DNA of 64,000 bases from an uncultured Collinsella sp. (GCA_958413895.1 CATYVQ010000005.1:59307-123306); one strand, 5' to 3'; positions 51,145 through 59,558 are shown, counted from the stretch's first letter. Numbers and translations: made by a program. The notes: a model not told the origin generated them from the letters alone.

Positions 51145-51600
51145 TGCTGGCGGGTTCGAATCCCATGAAATGGGCCCAAACAAAAACGGTCCCCTTTCGA
51201 GGACCGTTTCCAACTCAATGGTGGGCGATGAGGGGTGTCGCGTGCGGCTGACGCCGCCCGCTTTCGCTTCGGGCCTACGGCCCTCGCGTGCTGCGCTGGA
51301 AAACGCTTCGCGTTTCCTCAGCTCCGCACCCTGGCGGGTCCGAATCCCATGCACCGGGCCCAAACAAAAACGGTCCCCTTGCGAGGACCGTTTCCAATTC
51401 GGTGGTGGGCGATGAGGGATGTCGCGTGCAGCTTCGCCGCCCGCTCTCGCTTCGGGCCTACGGCCCTCGCGTGCTGCGCTGGAAAACGCTTGCGCGTTTC
51501 CTCAGCTCCGCACCCTGTCGGGTTCGAATCCCTCTGCGATGGGCCCAGAAAAGAAAGGCTCCCATTGCTGGGAGCCTAACAATTCAGTGGTGGGCGATGA
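51145..51600. repeat. 185-base tandem repeats ending in tRNA-Val 3' sequence
   Basis: GTGGGCGATGAGGG occurs at 51221, 51405 and 51590 (spacings 184 and 185); the last is the real tRNA-Val 3' end. Each of the two upstream units also carries a GGGTTCGAATCCC-like T-arm, a GGGCCCA, an AAACGGTCCCC/GGGGACCGTTT-type hairpin (51184-51209, 51368-51393) and about 100 bases of near-identical GC-rich sequence. They look like successive duplications of the tRNA end, as at integrase attachment sites. No integrase is nearby. Confidence 0.7.
51546..51577 (-). terminator. terminator of tRNA-Val
   Basis: Minus strand AGGCTCCCAGCAATGGGAGCCT stem-loop followed by TTCTTTTC, 10 bases past the tRNA 3' end. Confidence 0.85.
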
Positions 51601-51663
51601 GGGATTCGAACCCCCAGCCTTGTGCGTGTAAAGCACCTGCGCTAACCGTTGCGCCAATCGCCC
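51588..51663 (-). tRNA. tRNA-Val (anticodon UAC)
   Basis: Minus strand: acceptor GGGCGAT pairs with ATCGCCC, D-arm GCGC/GCGC, anticodon loop TTTACAC (UAC, Val), T-arm GGGGGTTCGAATCCCTC, discriminator A and an encoded CCA. The 27-43 pair at the base of the anticodon stem is a mismatch. Confidence 0.93.
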
Positions 51664-51850
51664 GTGCGGAGAGAGTATAGCAAAACAATCGCCTCATTCA
51701 TCTCATATCCATTAAAGGTAACTGGCGCGTGTCGGCGCGGAGCTGATTCAGTTGAGATTGCCTGAACATTCCGCCCCTCTTTACGCCCTCGGGTATACTC
51801 AAAAGCTACTGATTCGATTTGATGCCCAGCAACAGCAGAGGGGATAGTAT

Positions 51851-53731
51851 ATGTGCGGTTTTGTCGGTTTTGTCGGTGGGACGGATAACCAATCCGAGGT
51901 GCTCACCAAGATGATGGACCGCATCGTCCATCGCGGTCCCGACATGGGCGGTCAGTTTATCGACGGCCGCGTTGCCCTGGGCTTCCGCCGCCTGTCGATC
52001 CTCGACCTGACCGAGGCCGGCGCTCAACCCATGGCCAACGAGGACGGCAGCGTCGTCATTGTCTTCAACGGCGAGATCTACAACTTCCAAGAACTCCGTT
52101 CCGAGCTCGAGGCCAAGGGCTACAAGTTCCACTGCGGCGCCGACACCGAGAGCCTCCTGCACGGCTACGAGGAGTGGGGCGAGGCCGTCCTCGATCGCCT
52201 GCGCGGTATGTACGCCTTCGTCATCTGGGACAAAAAGAAGAACAAGCTTTTTGGCGCCCGCGACATCTTTGGCATCAAGCCGCTTTACTACTATCCCATG
52301 GCCGATGCGGGCGACGGCGCTCCGGGCGTGCTCTTTGGTTCCGAGATCAAGAGCTTCCTGGACTACCCGCACTTCCACAAGGCGGTCAACAAAAAGGCTC
52401 TGCGTCCGTACATGACGCTGCAGTATTCGGCGACTGAGGAGACCTTCTTCGAGGGTGTCTACAAGCTGCCGCCGGCGCACTACTTTACCGTCGATATCCC
52501 GACCGGCAAGATGAACATCGAGCGCTACTGGGATTGCGATTACTCTGCCGTCGAGAAGCCGTTCGAAGAGTATGTCGACGAGCTGGACGAGGTCGTGCAC
52601 GAGAGCGTCGAGGCCCATCGCATCGCCGATGTCAAGGTCGCGTCGTTCCTCTCCGGTGGCGTCGACTCCAGCTACATCGCCGCTTGCCTCATGCCCGACA
52701 AGACCTTCTCGGTGGGCTTTGACTACAAGAACTTCAACGAGACCAACTACGCCAAGGAGCTTTCCGATAAGCTCGGCGTCGAGAACGTTCGCAAGATGAT
52801 TACCGCCGACGAGTTCTTCGGTGCGCTCGAGGACATCCAGTATCACATGGACGAGCCGCAGTCCAACTTGTCTTCCGTGCCGCTGTGGTTCTTGGCCGAG
52901 ATGGCCCGCAAGGACGTCACCGTCGTGCTTTCGGGCGAAGGTGCCGACGAGCTCTTTGGCGGCTACGCCTACTACGAGGACACGGTCCCGGTGCGCAAGT
53001 ACAAAAAGATGGTGCCGCTGCCCATCCGTCGCGCGCTCGGTAACCTGGCGCTGCATATGCCGTACTTCAAGGGACATAACTTCCTGGTCAAGGGTGCCGA
53101 GATCCCCGAGAAGTCGTTCCTGGGACAGGCTCTGGTATGGCCGGAGCGCGAGGTCGACGGCGTGCTCAAGCCCGAGTACAACACCGGCGACGGCGCCTTC
53201 GAGCTTGCCGCTCCCATCTACGCGCGCGTGAAGGGTCAGCCCGAGCTGGTCAAGAAGCAGTACCTGGACATGAACATGTGGCTCCCGGGCGACATTCTGC
53301 TCAAGGCCGACAAGATGTGCATGGCGCACTCGCTGGAGCTGCGCGTGCCCTTCCTGGACCGCAAAGTCATGGAGTTCGCCGAGCACATTCCCGACCGCTA
53401 CCGCATCAACGAGAACGGCAACAAACAGGTACTCCGCCACGCTGCCAACAAGTCGCTGCCCGATGAGTGGGCCACCCGTCCCAAGGTGGGCTTCCCGGTG
53501 CCGATTGTCTACTGGCTGCGCGAGCAAAAGTGGTACGACTATGTCAAGGAGTACTTCACCGCGCCGTGGGCAAGCGAGTTCTTCGATACCGATGAGCTCA
53601 TGCACCTGCTCGATCTGCACTTTGCGGGCAAGGGCGATTTCCAGCGCAAGATCTATACGCCGCTCGTGTTCCTGGTGTGGTACAAGCGCTTCTTTATCGA
53701 CGAGGATCAGCCCGCTGTTCAGGCTGCCTAG
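51851..53731 (+). CDS. asnB: glutamine-dependent asparagine synthase-family protein
   Basis: 626 residues. The N-terminal glutaminase starts with the nucleophile Cys2 (MCGFVGFVGG) and has RLSILDL, FNGEIYN and GADTE. The C-terminal ATP-pyrophosphatase domain has FLSGGVDSSYIAACL and LSGEGADELFGGY. It makes Asn from Asp, or amidates another carboxylate: some family members (LtsA, B. subtilis AsnB) amidate the peptidoglycan diamino acid. The next gene is murE and murI is close, so a cell-wall role is possible. A terminator separates it from murE. The start is fixed by Cys2. Confidence 0.92.
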   Translation: MCGFVGFVGGTDNQSEVLTKMMDRIVHRGPDMGGQFIDGRVALGFRRLSILDLTEAGAQPMANEDGSVVIVFNGEIYNFQELRSELEAKGYKFHCGADTESLLHGYEEWGEAVLDRLRGMYAFVIWDKKKNKLFGARDIFGIKPLYYYPMADAGDGAPGVLFGSEIKSFLDYPHFHKAVNKKALRPYMTLQYSATEETFFEGVYKLPPAHYFTVDIPTGKMNIERYWDCDYSAVEKPFEEYVDELDEVVHESVEAHRIADVKVASFLSGGVDSSYIAACLMPDKTFSVGFDYKNFNETNYAKELSDKLGVENVRKMITADEFFGALEDIQYHMDEPQSNLSSVPLWFLAEMARKDVTVVLSGEGADELFGGYAYYEDTVPVRKYKKMVPLPIRRALGNLALHMPYFKGHNFLVKGAEIPEKSFLGQALVWPEREVDGVLKPEYNTGDGAFELAAPIYARVKGQPELVKKQYLDMNMWLPGDILLKADKMCMAHSLELRVPFLDRKVMEFAEHIPDRYRINENGNKQVLRHAANKSLPDEWATRPKVGFPVPIVYWLREQKWYDYVKEYFTAPWASEFFDTDELMHLLDLHFAGKGDFQRKIYTPLVFLVWYKRFFIDEDQPAVQAA

Positions 53732-53756
53732 CCTCGGCTTACGAACGCCTGCGCGT

Positions 53757-53784
53757 AACGGCTCCTCCGGGAGCCGTTTTTGCG
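53757..53784 (+). terminator. terminator after asnB
   Basis: AACGGCTCC pairs with GGGAGCCGTT around a TCC loop, followed by TTTTTG. Confidence 0.85.
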
Positions 53785-53842
53785 TGGGTGCGTTTCAGTT
53801 ACTATAAAACCGTCCCTGCCAAATGGCTGAGAAAGGTGAAAG

Positions 53843-55405
53843 ATGCACCATTCGGATTCCGCGACCGTGACCACGGTCGATACGCTTGCCAAGCTTCTCG
53901 ATGTGTGCGGCGAGCTGCGCTCATCAGAGCAGGTTGACGAGCGTGCCGTGACCGGCTGCTCGTTTGATTCGCGCGCGGTCTCGGCAGGTGACGTATTCTT
54001 TTGCAAAGGTGCTGCCTTTAAGCCCGCGTTTTTGAGCATGGCGCTCGATGCGGGCGCCGTCGCATTTGTGTGCGAGGAGTCGCTGGTCGAGTCTCTGGAG
54101 CCGCTGGCGCAGGAGAGCGGTGCTGCGATGTTGGTTGTTGATAGTGTTCGCACGGCCATGGCCCTGTTGCCGCCGGAGGTCTACGACCGTCCCGACCACG
54201 ACGTCAAGATCGTGGGCATCACCGGCACCAAGGGAAAGACCACGGCCGCTTTTATGCTCCAGTCCATCATCAAGGCGGCGGGCGAGTCCTGCGGCATGAT
54301 CGGCTCGGTGAGTACCGACGATGGTATCGAGTGCTACGAGAGCACCAACACCACGCCCGAGGCCCCCGAGGTTTGGCGCCATATCGCCAACTGCCGCACG
54401 TCCGGTCGCCAGTCCATGGTCATGGAGGTCTCGAGCCAGGCGCTCAAGTACCAACGCGTCGAGAATCTGCCGTTTGACGTGGCGTGCTTCCTCAACATCG
54501 GCCGCGACCACATCTCGCCGATCGAACACCCCACGTTTGAGGATTATTTTGAGAGCAAGCTTAGGATCTTTGACCAGGCAAAGACCGCCGTGGTGAATCT
54601 GGGCACCGATGAGGTTGACCGTGTGCTGGAGACAGCGTCGACGGCCGAGCGCTTGGTGACCGTTGGCGTCGAGCATCCCGAGGCAAGCCTGTGGGCGAGC
54701 GATGTCCGCATGCTCGGCTTTAACATCGAGTTCAACTTGCACGGCATGAGCGCCGACGAGCCCGAGGCGGGGGAGAAGGTCCTGCTGGGTATCGCGGGCG
54801 ACTTTAACGTGGAAAACGCGCTGGTCGCTATCGCCGCTGCGCGCGAGATCGGCATCGGTATCGAGGCTATCAAGAAGGGCCTCTCCAAACTGCGTGTGCC
54901 GGGCCGCATGGAGGTCGTGGAGTCGAAGGACGGCCGCGTGATCTGCGTCGTTGACTATGCACACAACCAGCTTTCGTTCCGTTCGCTTTTCTCGTCGGTC
55001 AAGCGCGCGTTTCCCGCCAGCCCCGTCATTGCGCTGTTTGGCGCCGCCGGCGGCAAGGCTCAGGAGCGCCGCGAGCAATTGCCACGCGAGGCCGCACCGT
55101 ATTCCGACCTGATGATCTTTGCCAACGAGGATCCAGCTCACGAAGACCCGATGAAGGTCTGTCGCGAGCTTGCCGAGCATGTTCCCGACGATACGCCGAA
55201 CAAGATCATCCTCGACCGCGAAGCCGCCGTGCATGCGGCGTTCAAGGCGGCGCGCGAGGAGTACGTCAACCCCGATGCTCCCACCATTGTCTTGCTGCTG
55301 GCAAAGGGTGACGAGGAGCTCATGCACGTGGGCGACGAGTTCGTGCCCATCGAGAGCGACCTTTCGCTGGCCAATCGCCTAATCGATGTTACCCAGTTTG
55401 ACTAA
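53843..55405 (+). CDS. murE: UDP-MurNAc-L-Ala-D-Glu ligase (MurE-type)
   Basis: 520 residues, ATG with GAGAAAGGTG upstream. Cytosolic Mur ligase adding the third amino acid of the peptidoglycan stem. N-terminal FDSRAVSAGDVFFCKG (UDP site), P-loop GITGTKGKTT (about 126-135), STNTTPEAPEVW, VMEVSSQALKYQRV, NIGRDHISPIEHPTFEDYF and VPGRMEVVESKDGR follow the family. The residues reading out the diamino acid (DNPR in DAP enzymes) are E-D-P-A (429-432), so specificity for meso-DAP should not be assumed; Lys or another diamino acid is possible. Confidence 0.88.
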   Translation: MHHSDSATVTTVDTLAKLLDVCGELRSSEQVDERAVTGCSFDSRAVSAGDVFFCKGAAFKPAFLSMALDAGAVAFVCEESLVESLEPLAQESGAAMLVVDSVRTAMALLPPEVYDRPDHDVKIVGITGTKGKTTAAFMLQSIIKAAGESCGMIGSVSTDDGIECYESTNTTPEAPEVWRHIANCRTSGRQSMVMEVSSQALKYQRVENLPFDVACFLNIGRDHISPIEHPTFEDYFESKLRIFDQAKTAVVNLGTDEVDRVLETASTAERLVTVGVEHPEASLWASDVRMLGFNIEFNLHGMSADEPEAGEKVLLGIAGDFNVENALVAIAAAREIGIGIEAIKKGLSKLRVPGRMEVVESKDGRVICVVDYAHNQLSFRSLFSSVKRAFPASPVIALFGAAGGKAQERREQLPREAAPYSDLMIFANEDPAHEDPMKVCRELAEHVPDDTPNKIILDREAAVHAAFKAAREEYVNPDAPTIVLLLAKGDEELMHVGDEFVPIESDLSLANRLIDVTQFD

Positions 55406-55512
55406 TGAACCATGATGGCGGCGGCGCCCTGAGTGCGCTGTCGCCATAAGCGTGTTCCCTCAATCAAAACATGCCGTCCAAGTCCAAACCCTTCTACGTA
55501 AACGGAGTAACC

Positions 55513-56424
55513 ATGTCCCACAATACCCTGCCGACCGTCGCTGAGCTTTCGGGCGAGATGCGCGAGCGCTTGGCCAAGGTCAAGTACGTCTTTACCGACC
55601 TGGATGCCACGATGCTCGCACCCGGCTCGTGCGTGCTGCGCGACAACGACGGCAACCCCTCGACCAAACTCGTCGAGGCCGTCGTGGCGCTCGCTCGTGC
55701 TGGCATTCAGGTGGTTCCCACCTCGGGGCGCAACCGTACCATGATCCACGAGGACGCGCGCGTGCTCGGCCTCAACTCCTACATCGGCGAGATGGGCGGC
55801 CTGGTCATGTACGACCTCAAAGCCAACGATTGGGAGTATCTGACCGGCGACATGCCCTACGACCCCTCTTGCGGCCTCACGCCGCACCAGGTGATCGAGC
55901 AGACCGGCGTGTGCGAGAAGATCCTCGCCCGCTGGCCGCACAAGATCGAGTATCACAACGACATGTCGACCGGCTACAAGTACCGTGAGGTCACCGTCGG
56001 CATGCGCGGCGATGTGCCCGACGATGAGGTTCAGGCCATCCTGGACGAGGCCGGCTGCGGTCTGATCTGGGCTTGCAACGGCCACCTGACTCACCTGTCC
56101 AAGCCGACGACGCTCGAGCTCGATCGCGTCGAGGACGGTCGCGCATTCAACATCAACCCCGCGGGCCTCAACAAGGGCGTCGCCATTGCGCACTTCTGCG
56201 AGCACCTGGGGATCGAGCGCGAGGAGACGTTGGCGCTCGGCGATTCCGAGTCCGACTTTTACATGGCCGATCACGTGGGCATGTTCTGCCTGGTCGAGAA
56301 TGGCCTGACGAGCGCCGGCGCGCCCGAGTTCCTGGCTGCTTGCGAGAACGCTTTCGTTACGCGCGGCAAAATTGTCGACGGTTGGGCGGCGACGGCAGAG
56401 CTGCTGGTCGCGGCGCGTTCGTAG
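55513..56424 (+). CDS. HAD-superfamily hydrolase, Cof/YedP type
   Basis: 303 residues from the ATG at 55513 (ACGGAGTAACC upstream; an in-frame ATG at 55471 has no ribosome site). Motif I is FTDLDATML, unusual in having Ala where DGT is normal; motif II is VPTSGRNRT. The cap region contains EYHNDMSTGYKYREVTVGM. NPAGLNKGVAIAHFCEHLGI supplies the motif III Lys, and motif IV is LALGDSESDFYMAD. Phosphatase or phosphonatase activity is likely, substrate unknown. Lies between murE and murI. Confidence 0.8.
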   Translation: MSHNTLPTVAELSGEMRERLAKVKYVFTDLDATMLAPGSCVLRDNDGNPSTKLVEAVVALARAGIQVVPTSGRNRTMIHEDARVLGLNSYIGEMGGLVMYDLKANDWEYLTGDMPYDPSCGLTPHQVIEQTGVCEKILARWPHKIEYHNDMSTGYKYREVTVGMRGDVPDDEVQAILDEAGCGLIWACNGHLTHLSKPTTLELDRVEDGRAFNINPAGLNKGVAIAHFCEHLGIEREETLALGDSESDFYMADHVGMFCLVENGLTSAGAPEFLAACENAFVTRGKIVDGWAATAELLVAARS

Positions 56425-56475
56425 CGCGGCGCCGCCGCACTTGGACATGTCTTTTCGAGAGAGACTGGTGAGGTA

Positions 56476-57360
56476 ATGTCCGATATCGAGAATCCGGCAG
56501 GCGACACGCGCCCGATTGGCGTGTTCGATTCTGGTTTGGGCGGTCTGACGGTTGCGCGCGCCATCGCGACGGCGCTGCCGCACGAGTCCGTCTACTACTT
56601 TGGCGACACCAAGCGCTGCCCCTACGGCACGCGCACCGAGGATGAGGTGCGCTCGTTTGCGTTGCAGGCGGGTCGTTGGCTTTCGAAGCACGACGTCAAG
56701 ATTATGGTCATCGCCTGCAACACGGCGACCGCTGCGGCCTTGCGTCTGGCCCAGCAGGTGCTCGACGTTCCCGTGATCGGCGTGATCGCGCCGGGTGCCC
56801 GTGCGGCAATCAACAGCACCCGCTCGCGTCGTGTGGGCGTGCTCGCCACCAACCTCACCATTCGCTCGGGCGCCTACACGCGCGCCATTCAGGATCTAGA
56901 TGCCGGCGTCGATGTATACGGCTGTCCTGCCTCGAGCTTTGTCGAGGTTGTCGAACACGAGCTCGCCTCGGGTGCACATCTGCAGGAACAGTGGCTTGAG
57001 AACGAGGACATCTTCGATACGCCTGCCGTGCGTGCGCTGGTGGGTGCCACGGTTGAGCCGCTGCGCGACCACGGTATCGATACCGTGGTGCTCGGCTGTA
57101 CGCATTTTCCGCTGTTGGTGGGACCTATCCGGCATGCGCTGGGGCCTGGGGTGCGCGTCGTGAGTTCCGCCGAGGAGACCACGCGCGAGCTGACCGATAT
57201 CCTCACGCGCCGCGAGCAGCTGGCGGGCGACGCCGCCGAGCCGCAGCATCGTTTTGCCACGACGGCCGATAACATTGCCGAGTTTGCGGTGGCGGGCAGC
57301 TTTATCTTTGGTCAGCCGCTCAAGAGCATCGAACACATCGATATCGATGAGCTGAAATAG
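56476..57360 (+). CDS. murI: glutamate racemase
   Basis: 294 residues, ATG with GGTGAGG upstream. Makes D-glutamate for peptidoglycan. GVFDSGLGGLTVARAI, FGDTKRCPYGTR (family FGDTARxPYG), the first catalytic Cys in IACNTATA, and the second in GCTHFPLLVGPIRHAL are seen. It sits in a run with rph, rdgB and dtd, a cluster order common in Gram-positive bacteria. The C-terminus carries an extra IEHIDIDEL tail. Confidence 0.93.
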   Translation: MSDIENPAGDTRPIGVFDSGLGGLTVARAIATALPHESVYYFGDTKRCPYGTRTEDEVRSFALQAGRWLSKHDVKIMVIACNTATAAALRLAQQVLDVPVIGVIAPGARAAINSTRSRRVGVLATNLTIRSGAYTRAIQDLDAGVDVYGCPASSFVEVVEHELASGAHLQEQWLENEDIFDTPAVRALVGATVEPLRDHGIDTVVLGCTHFPLLVGPIRHALGPGVRVVSSAEETTRELTDILTRREQLAGDAAEPQHRFATTADNIAEFAVAGSFIFGQPLKSIEHIDIDELK

Positions 57361-57414
57361 ATGTAAGGCAGCCGCCAAAGCCTTCGCCACATCTTTTGCC
57401 GAAAGGATATTTCT

Positions 57415-58140
57415 ATGGAGTACATGCAGGTCAACCGCGCCAACGGTCGCGCCGCCAACGAGTTGCGCCCCGTTAAGCTCACCCGTGGCGTCATGAAGCA
57501 CGCCCACGGCTCGTGCCTGGCCGAGTTCGGCGACACGCGCGTGCTGTGCGCCGCCACTATCGAGGAGGGCGTGCCGGGCTGGCGAAAGGGAGCTAAGGCC
57601 GGCTGGGTGACCGCGGAATACGCCATGCTGCCGGCGTCGACCGGCAAGCGCTGCAAGCGCGAGCACGCCAACCGCAAGGGTCGCTCCATGGAGATCGAGC
57701 GCCTCATTGGCCGCAGCCTGCGTACCGTCGTCAACATGAAGGCGCTCGGCGAGTACACCGTCACCGTCGACTGCGATGTGATTCAGGCCGATGGCGGCAC
57801 GCGTACAGCGAGCATCACCGGCGCCTGGGTGGCGCTGCACGACGCCCTCGCCATGTGGGTCGAGGCGGGCAAGATCGATCGCATCCCGCTTACCGGCCAG
57901 GTGGCTGCCATCTCCATGGGCGTTGTCGACGGCAATACGCTGCTTGACCTCGATTATTCCGAGGACAGCCATGCCGAGGTCGACATGAACCTCGTCGCCA
58001 CCGACACCGGTGAGATGATCGAGCTCCAGGGTACCGGCGAGCAGGCGCCCTTCGACCGCAAGCGCCTCAACGCCCTGCTCGACCTGGGCGACAAGGGTAT
58101 CGCCGAGCTCATCGAGCTTCAGCGCCAAGCCCTCGCCTAA
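57415..58140 (+). CDS. rph: ribonuclease PH
   Basis: 241 residues, ATG with GCCGAAAGGATAT upstream. Phosphorolytic 3' exonuclease that trims tRNA precursors, hexameric. GRAANELRPVKLTRGVMKHAHG, SCLAEFGDTRVLCAATIEEGVP, GWVTAEYAMLPASTGKR and EIERLIGRSLRTVVN are family blocks, with DCDVIQADGGTRTASITGA as the phosphate and metal site. Usually paired with rdgB, as here. Its stop codon merges with a REP-like repeat. Confidence 0.95.
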   Translation: MEYMQVNRANGRAANELRPVKLTRGVMKHAHGSCLAEFGDTRVLCAATIEEGVPGWRKGAKAGWVTAEYAMLPASTGKRCKREHANRKGRSMEIERLIGRSLRTVVNMKALGEYTVTVDCDVIQADGGTRTASITGAWVALHDALAMWVEAGKIDRIPLTGQVAAISMGVVDGNTLLDLDYSEDSHAEVDMNLVATDTGEMIELQGTGEQAPFDRKRLNALLDLGDKGIAELIELQRQALA

Positions 58141-58191
58141 CCTGCCAAAAAGGGACAGGTTTATTTTGGTAGGTTTTATCTGCGGAGACGT
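58139..58191 (+). repeat. 53-base REP-like element after rph
   Basis: Third copy of the AACCTGCCAAAAAGGGACAG element with right arm TTTTGGTAGGTT and tail TTATCTGCGGAGACGT. It begins within the rph stop codon. Confidence 0.8.
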
Positions 58192-58283
58192 CTAGGCACA
58201 AGACAGCCGTTGATTGAGAGGGGAGAGGCAGAGGCCCTCGTCGCCCTCGGCGCGGCATTGCTATAGAGACAAGGAGACCACTC

Positions 58284-58925
58284 ATGGCACTTGAGAAGAT
58301 CGACATCGACACCCTCGACCCGGCGGCGACCATCGTCGTGGCAACGGGCAACGCCCATAAGCTCACCGAGATCGAGGCCATTTTGGGCAAGGTTATGCCC
58401 GAGGTTCGCTTTGTGGCGCTCGGCCAACTGGGCGATTTTGAGGACCCCGAGGAAAACGGCACGACGTTTTTGGAGAACGCCATCATCAAGGCGCAGGCTG
58501 CGGTCGAGGAGACGGGCCTTATGGCCATTGCCGACGATTCGGGCTTGGTCGTCGACGCGCTGGACGGCGAGCCTGGCGTGTATAGCGCGCGCTATGCGGG
58601 CGTGCACGGAGACGATGCCGCCAACAACGCCAAGCTTCTCGTGAATCTGGAGGGCGTGGCCGACGAGGACCGCACCGCGCGCTTTATGAGCGTCGTCGCG
58701 CTCATCGACACGGATGGTCTGGTCACCTATGGCGAGGGCGTCTGCGAGGGCGTTATCGCACGCGAGGGCCGCGGCGATCACGGCTTTGGCTACGACCCGC
58801 TGTTCCTGCCGGTCGACACGCCGGGCAAGACCATGGCCGAGCTGACGGCTGACGAGAAGAACGCCATCAGCCATCGTTTCCACGCGCTCGAGCATCTGTC
58901 CGCCAAGCTGACGGGCGAGGAGTAG
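58284..58925 (+). CDS. rdgB: RdgB/HAM1-family non-canonical purine NTP pyrophosphatase
   Basis: 213 residues, ATG with ACAAGGAGACC upstream. Hydrolyses ITP, dITP and XTP to monophosphates to keep them out of nucleic acids. IVVATGNAHKLTEIEAIL, ENGTTFLENAIIKAQAA, ADDSGLVVDALDGEPGVYSARYAG and GHGFGYDPLF-type RGDHGFGYDPLFLP, then AELTADEKNAISHRFHAL are family motifs. Three bases separate it from dtd. Confidence 0.94.
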   Translation: MALEKIDIDTLDPAATIVVATGNAHKLTEIEAILGKVMPEVRFVALGQLGDFEDPEENGTTFLENAIIKAQAAVEETGLMAIADDSGLVVDALDGEPGVYSARYAGVHGDDAANNAKLLVNLEGVADEDRTARFMSVVALIDTDGLVTYGEGVCEGVIAREGRGDHGFGYDPLFLPVDTPGKTMAELTADEKNAISHRFHALEHLSAKLTGEE

Positions 58926-58928
58926 GCC

Positions 58929-59375
58929 ATGCGTGCGGTGGTGCAGCGCGTGCTCAACGCCGGCGTGACGGTCGACGGCGAGTGCGTGGGCCGCATTGGA
59001 CGCGGCTACCTGGTGCTGCTGGGTGTGGGCCATGGCGATACGCGTGCCGAGGCCGACAAGCTGTGGGGCAAGCTCCGCGGGCTGCGTATCAACGAGGACG
59101 AGAACGGCAAGACCAACTTGGCGCTTGCCGATGTCGACGGCGAGGTGCTCGTGGTGTCGCAGTTCACGCTGTTCGCCGACTGCCGCCACGGTCGCCGTCC
59201 GTCGTTTACGGATGCCGGCGCACCCGATGTCGCCAACGAGCTCTACGAGTACTTCCTGACGCTTGTGCACGAGGACGTTGAGCATGTGGCGCACGGTATC
59301 TTTGGCGCCGACATGAAGGTCGACCTCATCAACGACGGCCCATTCACCATCGTCCTCGATACCGACAACCTTTAG
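58929..59375 (+). CDS. dtd: D-aminoacyl-tRNA deacylase
   Basis: 148 residues, with GGCGAGGAG upstream inside the rdgB end. Removes D-amino acids (and glycine from tRNA-Ala) mischarged on tRNA. MRAVVQRVLNAGVTVDGECVG, DENGKTNLALADVDGEVLVV with VSQFTLFADCRHGRRPSF, and the GP cis-Pro region FGADMKVDLINDGPFTIVLD match the family. Its stop is followed immediately by a palindrome. Confidence 0.94.
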   Translation: MRAVVQRVLNAGVTVDGECVGRIGRGYLVLLGVGHGDTRAEADKLWGKLRGLRINEDENGKTNLALADVDGEVLVVSQFTLFADCRHGRRPSFTDAGAPDVANELYEYFLTLVHEDVEHVAHGIFGADMKVDLINDGPFTIVLDTDNL

Positions 59376-59403
59376 GTTACGCGGTTTTACTAAACCGCGT
59401 AAC
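59376..59403. repeat. 28-base palindrome directly after the dtd stop
   Basis: GTTACGCGGTTT pairs perfectly with AAACCGCGTAAC around TACT. A sister palindrome (GTTACGGCGTTT...) lies after the lysS stop at 63892. It can act as a transcript end but lacks a T-run. Confidence 0.75.
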
Positions 59404-59461
59404 AACTGGTCATGCGAGGTTGTCGTCTGGTACGTATTTGGGACGGGGCTGATTTAGCTAC

Positions 59462-59491
59462 TTGCGTATGGCGGCAGCAGGGTGCTATAGT
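59462..59491 (+). promoter_or_regulatory. promoter of veg-ispE
   Basis: TTGCGT (59462-59467) and TATAGT (59486-59491) with an 18-base spacer. Confidence 0.55.
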
Positions 59492-59511
59492 ATTAGAGTT
59501 TTGTCTATCTT

Positions 59512-59531
59512 AGGGGTATTATCCCCTTTTT
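59512..59531 (+). promoter_or_regulatory. attenuator-like mini-hairpin in the veg leader
   Basis: AGGGG-TATTAT-CCCCT followed by TTTT, about 15-20 bases after the predicted transcript start and 27 bases before veg. Small, but has the form of a terminator, so early termination of the veg transcript is possible. Confidence 0.4.
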
Positions 59532-59558
59532 GAATTGCACCTTCTGGAGGCCCTGTTC

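Noticed and set aside
51003..51251. An 82-codon open frame across the start of the tRNA-Val repeats
   Set aside because: No ribosome site, runs through tRNA-like and terminator sequence, and composition is not protein-like.
51110..51580. Additional tRNA genes suggested by GGGTTCGAATCCC motifs
   Set aside because: No acceptor, D or anticodon arm can be folded around them; they are partial 3' fragments within the repeat.
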